A stretch of DNA of 64,000 bases. Origin: Paenibacillus tyrphae (GTDB lineage: Bacteria; Bacillota; Bacilli; Paenibacillales; NBRC-103111). The stretch's first letter is position 1. Each line of letters starts with the position of its first letter. Positions 60,980 through 64,000 of the stretch are shown one piece after another. The stretch covers positions 41,331-105,330 of the forward strand of contig NZ_BSDJ01000028.1 in the NCBI RefSeq assembly GCF_027925525.1. The letters run 5' to 3'. Position numbers and translations under genes: made by a program. The notes beneath the pieces were generated by a model that saw only the letters and a program-made list of their open reading frames with translations, was not told the DNA's origin and did no database searches.

Positions 60980-61124
60980 GTTTTCATCTACCTCCTCGTA
61001 TTGATTACATATATAATACCCCTTGCCCATTTCATTTTAATGGTGAGTGCCAGCTGCTACAATCAATAAAAAGCACATCTGTATCGGTACAGTTATGAGA
61101 GAGCCAAGTTTCAGCTAATATAAC

Positions 61125-61169
61125 CAAATGGCTGCAAACCCTTGTAATCCAAGGATTCACAGCCATTTG
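61125..61169. other. Hairpin in a gene-free stretch
   Basis: CAAATGGCTG (61125-61134) and CAGCCATTTG (61160-61169) are exact complements, with CCTTG/CAAGG inside. No clear T run follows, so it may be a weak terminator or remnant of a mobile element. The rest of 60980-61315 holds only the presumed promoter of the hydrolase (leftward) and of the oxidase (rightward). Confidence 0.5.
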
Positions 61170-61315
61170 CTTGTATCATTTTAGTTATAAACAGTTGCCA
61201 TACCTATTATGACGAGAAGATTAAGCTCCCGATAATCCTGGCTTCCTTCAAGAGAACTTTCCGTTCCATCCACCGGAGTCGGAAGCAAAATGAGCGCCCG
61301 AGTAGAAGGCCTCCA

Positions 61316-62863
61316 ATGACAACAACAATCAACATCTTGCCCGATCCGATTTGCCCTCGTTTATTGAGAAATAGTAGCCGCCCTTGCCCCCCAGCCTTAT
61401 CTGTTGTATTAGCGGGGTGTTCCGGTTCAATGAACGGAATGGATCATTCTAAAATGAATATGGAGGAGACACAAGCATCCTCAAAGACGACAAATGGGCA
61501 GACGGTGAAGCCAACTGTTCTAACGGGCAAAGAAATTAATTTGACGGCTTCCGTAAGCAATCAGGAAATAGCCCCCGGCAAAACTTTGCCTGTCTGGACG
61601 TTTAATAATTCGGTTCCCGGTCCGCAAATACGGGTTAAGCAAGGAGATACGGTTAAGATTAACTTGAAGAACCAGTTGCCTGAGCCAGTCACCATTCATT
61701 GGCACGGCGTTCCCGTACCAAACGCGATGGACGGCATACCAGGCGTAACGCAAAATGCGGTTCAACCGGGCCAATCGTTTACGTACGAGTTTAAAGCGGA
61801 TGTCCCCGGCACCTACTGGTACCATTCACATCAGGATAGTGTAAATCAGTTAGATCGTAGACTATACGGTTCTTTCGTTGTAGAAGGTAAAAACGAGGAA
61901 AAAGTGGACCGCGATTACACACTGATGCTGGATGAATGGATGAGCTCCGGGGAAATGTCCGGCATGAATCACAGTACGATGAATATGGGACATGATATGA
62001 GCATGTACGATCTGTACACCATAAATGGAAAATCCGGCTCGCTGGTGGATCAGCTCCCTGTCAAGCAGGGAGATAGAGTCCGAATCCGTTTGATCAATGC
62101 AGGCTATTTGTCTCATCAAATTCATTTGCACGGACATGAATTCAAAGTTATTGCTACCGATGGGCAGCCGATAAACAATCCGGATATCTTGAAAGATAAT
62201 GTTATAAGTATTGCTGCAGGGGAACGTTACGATATTGAATTTGTCGCGAACAATCCAGGCAAATGGTTGATCGAGGACCATGGCAACAACGCTGCTATTA
62301 AAGGGATGAAAGCGACGATCGCTTATGAAGGAGCTGCCGCGGGTTCCGACAAAGCGAATGAATCGGAGAAGCTGGCGGCTGTCGATATGAGTCGATACGG
62401 CCAAGCGGGCAAAGCTAACTTTATGTTAGATCAGAAGTACACGTTGGAATACACGATGAATTTGAACACCGAAATGAAAAACGGGGAAATGGTCTACACC
62501 ATAAACGGAAAAACGTTTCCGGAAACCGAACCGATAAACGTCAAAAAAAGAGATACCGTCAAGGTTCGCCTCGTCAATAATTCGAAAACCGACGATCATC
62601 CGATACACCTACACGGTCACTTCTTTCAAGTACTAAGCAAGAACGGGAAACCGCTTGAAGGATCACCAATGATGAAGGATACGTTGAATTTGAAGCCGGG
62701 CGATGAATATGTTGTTGCATTCGAAGCAGCTAATGAAGGGAACTGGATGTTCCATTGTCACGATCTTCATCATGCTTCGGCCGGCATGGTAACGGAATTA
62801 AAATATACAGACTATAAGACTGATTTTGTTGCAGACCCAAATGCAGGAAATAAACCGGAGTAA
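61316..62863 (+). CDS. Multicopper oxidase, laccase/CueO-like lipoprotein
   Basis: A 515-residue copper oxidase. All four copper motifs are intact: TIHWHGVPV, GTYWYHSHQ, HPIHLHGHFF and FHCHDLHHASAGM, the last with the type 1 Met ligand. The N-terminus carries lipobox VLAGC and a Met/His-rich start of the mature part (SMNGMDHSKMNM), fitting surface copper detoxification. ATG 61316 has AGAAGG upstream. The signal sequence before the lipobox is odd (RNSSRPCPP instead of a hydrophobic core) and looks frameshifted by two small indels, so export may be impaired. Confidence 0.88.
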   Translation: MTTTINILPDPICPRLLRNSSRPCPPALSVVLAGCSGSMNGMDHSKMNMEETQASSKTTNGQTVKPTVLTGKEINLTASVSNQEIAPGKTLPVWTFNNSVPGPQIRVKQGDTVKINLKNQLPEPVTIHWHGVPVPNAMDGIPGVTQNAVQPGQSFTYEFKADVPGTYWYHSHQDSVNQLDRRLYGSFVVEGKNEEKVDRDYTLMLDEWMSSGEMSGMNHSTMNMGHDMSMYDLYTINGKSGSLVDQLPVKQGDRVRIRLINAGYLSHQIHLHGHEFKVIATDGQPINNPDILKDNVISIAAGERYDIEFVANNPGKWLIEDHGNNAAIKGMKATIAYEGAAAGSDKANESEKLAAVDMSRYGQAGKANFMLDQKYTLEYTMNLNTEMKNGEMVYTINGKTFPETEPINVKKRDTVKVRLVNNSKTDDHPIHLHGHFFQVLSKNGKPLEGSPMMKDTLNLKPGDEYVVAFEAANEGNWMFHCHDLHHASAGMVTELKYTDYKTDFVADPNAGNKPE

Positions 62864-62963
62864 TACAAAAATGAGCGCTCGCCAGTGCTGAAGCCAATAA
62901 ACCGGCCGGAAAGCCCAATGATGTGAAATGATTCGATAAATTTCGAAGATAGGTGGGATGGTC

Positions 62964-63347
62964 ATGGGAGAAACAACCAAAATCGCAATTAGCGCTGCGA
63001 TTCAAGCTGGAGGCAGCCTGTTTACACCGGAGCAGCTTGCCAAAATCAGTGCCGCCGTAGGGGCGGATGCAAAAATTGAGATGACAACATTCAAACAGCT
63101 TTATGCAGAAGTACCCCTCGAACGGCGTGATGCCATAAAAGAAGATCTTGAGCGTTATGGCCTTGAAGTGTATCCGGCAGGTGCGCTCAAAACTCCGAAT
63201 CTTTCAATCCGATATACGGAGCTGGATCAACGCGCTGGGTTTGCTGATTACTGGATCGATTCGGATACCGAAAGGAGATGTAATGGCTCCGGAAACTGGC
63301 CGTGCAAAGCCGCTTTCGGATGGCTCAATGACTTTCAATCGGAATAA
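62964..63347 (+). pseudogene. Truncated nitrite/sulfite reductase half-domain protein
   Basis: The first 80 or so residues match small ferredoxin-like half-domain proteins of the nitrite/sulfite reductase family: KIAISAAIQAGGSLFTPEQL, AAVGADAKIEMTTFKQLYAE and LERYGLEVYPAG. After residue 75 the match ends; the expected iron-sulfur Cys region (NFCKG-type) and the remaining 120 residues are absent. The tail up to the stop at 63347 is unrelated. ATG 62964 follows AGGTGGG. Most likely a decaying gene cut by a deletion or rearrangement. Confidence 0.6.
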
Positions 63348-63711
63348 ACCCTTCCGTGACATAAAGTCTCGCATACATATCACTTCTGCTATGGGGAACG
63401 CTTATAATTGATACTAAAAAATGAACTATATTTTTACAATATAACCTTAGACAAACATAAAAAACATTTTCTTTAACATCTTGATCACGACTTCCAAGAA
63501 GGGCAATTGCGAAGAATTTGTCAGCTTGGAAGTCCAGACCTTTGATAAATCACGATTCCGAATTCATATCACAAGTACTGCTAAGCAAATTTAGATCATT
63601 GTTCCTCATCGATGGAGGTTGTGACAGCAAGATAAACGATGGCCCGGAATAATAGTCTGTTCAGCTCTCCCCGCTATAATAAGGATTTCTTAATCCCACA
63701 AGGATTCAGTA

Positions 63712-63751
63712 AAAAAAGGAGCAGTTGCCTTAGGCAAACTGTTCCTTTTTT
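63712..63751. terminator. Bidirectional terminator-like hairpin
   Basis: AAAAAGGAGCAGTTGCC and GGCAAACTGTTCCTTTTTT pair with few mismatches around TTA, with A and T runs on both sides. Confidence 0.75.
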
Positions 63752-63791
63752 GGGGGAGAATATGAGACATCGGATAAATTCCGAAGTTTAT

Positions 63792-63816
63792 AAAAAAAAT
63801 AACCCCGAATGGGGTT
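63792..63816 (-). terminator. Terminator of the rRNA operon
   Basis: On the reverse strand AACCCC-ATTC-GGGGTT is followed by ATTTTTTTT, five bases after the 5S gene. Confidence 0.88.
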
Positions 63817-63820
63817 GCTG

Positions 63821-63936
63821 CTTGGCGACGTCCTACTCTCCCAGGACCCTGCGGTCCAAGTACCATCGGCGCTGGAAGGCTTAACGGTCGTGTTCGGGAT
63901 GGGTACGCGTGGTTCCCTTCCGCCATCATCACCAAA
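63821..63936 (-). rRNA. rrf: 5S ribosomal RNA
   Basis: The reverse strand reads TTTGGTGATGATGGCGGAAG, then the hallmark CCCATCCCGAACACGACCG, and ends GGAGAGTAGGACGTCGCCA, the standard Bacillales 5S rRNA of about 117 bases. The remaining bases to 64000 read as 23S-5S spacer on the same strand (TAGTTTTCAAGG), so a full rRNA operon continues to the right. End positions may be off by one or two bases. Confidence 0.96.
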
Positions 63937-64000
63937 CATAATCAAGGCTTGTACCTTGAAAACTAGATGCGAAATTCAACTTCTATCGTTAGCTTATGGT

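Larger units (their letters stand above)
63348..63820. other. Gene-poor stretch before the rRNA operon
   Basis: Contains a 42-codon frame starting at 63283 behind AAAGGAG (MAPETGRAKPLSDGS...), without recognisable family, and short AT-rich sequence. It ends in the hairpins at 63712-63751 and 63792-63816. No convincing gene. Confidence 0.4.

Noticed and set aside
63283..63411. 42-codon frame behind AAAGGAG
   Set aside because: Good binding site but no recognisable sequence features and located in decayed DNA; mentioned only as a possibility.
1..64000. CRISPR arrays, insertion sequences, prophage and tRNA genes
   Set aside because: No regularly spaced repeats, transposase or phage structural motifs, or tRNA-like cloverleaf sequences were recognised.

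Overview
The window looks like chromosomal DNA of a spore-forming, high-GC member of the Firmicutes, most likely a Paenibacillaceae (Paenibacillus or a close relative). The reasons are strong AGGAGG-type ribosome binding sites, intrinsic terminators after most units, sporulation genes (lytH-like, yunB) next to yutD and lipA as in Bacillus, and a 5S rRNA of Bacillales type at the right edge. No IS element, prophage, CRISPR array or tRNA was recognised. The last 8 kb is visibly more AT-rich and holds accessory and decaying genes.

Layout. 1-9.8 kb: ABC-2 exporter (partial), PilZ protein behind a structured leader, NAD kinase, yutD, lipA, larB, larC split into two genes on opposite strands, lytH-like peptidase, yunB. 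9.9-13 kb: heavy-metal P-type ATPase and its ArsR/SmtB sensor. 13-18 kb: secreted hydrolase, GntR regulator and DUF1648 membrane protein behind a perfect palindrome; then a TetR regulator and an HXXEE membrane protein sharing one operator design. 18-25 kb: catalase, DUF421 protein, an ECF sigma factor fused to a YcdB/YcdC-like region with a tiny membrane protein, an oligopeptide-binding lipoprotein. 25-33 kb: flavin monooxygenase, a four-gene unit (D-amino-acid transaminase, M19 dipeptidase, serine hydrolase, DmpA-type peptidase) opposite a LysR gene, and an M29 aminopeptidase. 33-35 kb: a TPR regulator directly followed by a 42-residue secreted-peptide gene, an RRNPP-type cell-cell signalling pair. 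35-48 kb: ABC ATPase, Lrp regulator, MFS exporter, then a sulfur amino acid/homoserine cluster (PLP lyase, homoserine dehydrogenase, aldehyde dehydrogenase, permease, YitT) opposite a GntR-homocysteine methyltransferase pair, then asparaginase with an AnsR-like repressor, and a MATE exporter. 49-56.4 kb: an eight-gene operon (binding-protein transporter, unknown protein, PHP hydrolase, phosphodiesterase, LacI regulator) behind two palindromic operators. 56.5-64 kb: accessory genes including streptogramin B lyase with an attenuator-like leader, a DMT exporter, an alpha/beta hydrolase, a multicopper oxidase, a truncated redox gene and 5S rRNA.

The strongest candidates for new biology are the regulator-pheromone pair at 33.2-34.7 kb, the leader peptide and tandem terminators ahead of the streptogramin lyase gene at 58.2-58.5 kb, the sigma factor fusion at 20.6-22.9 kb and the strand-split larC at 6.1-7.7 kb. 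All assignments come from reading the sequence; no database search was run.
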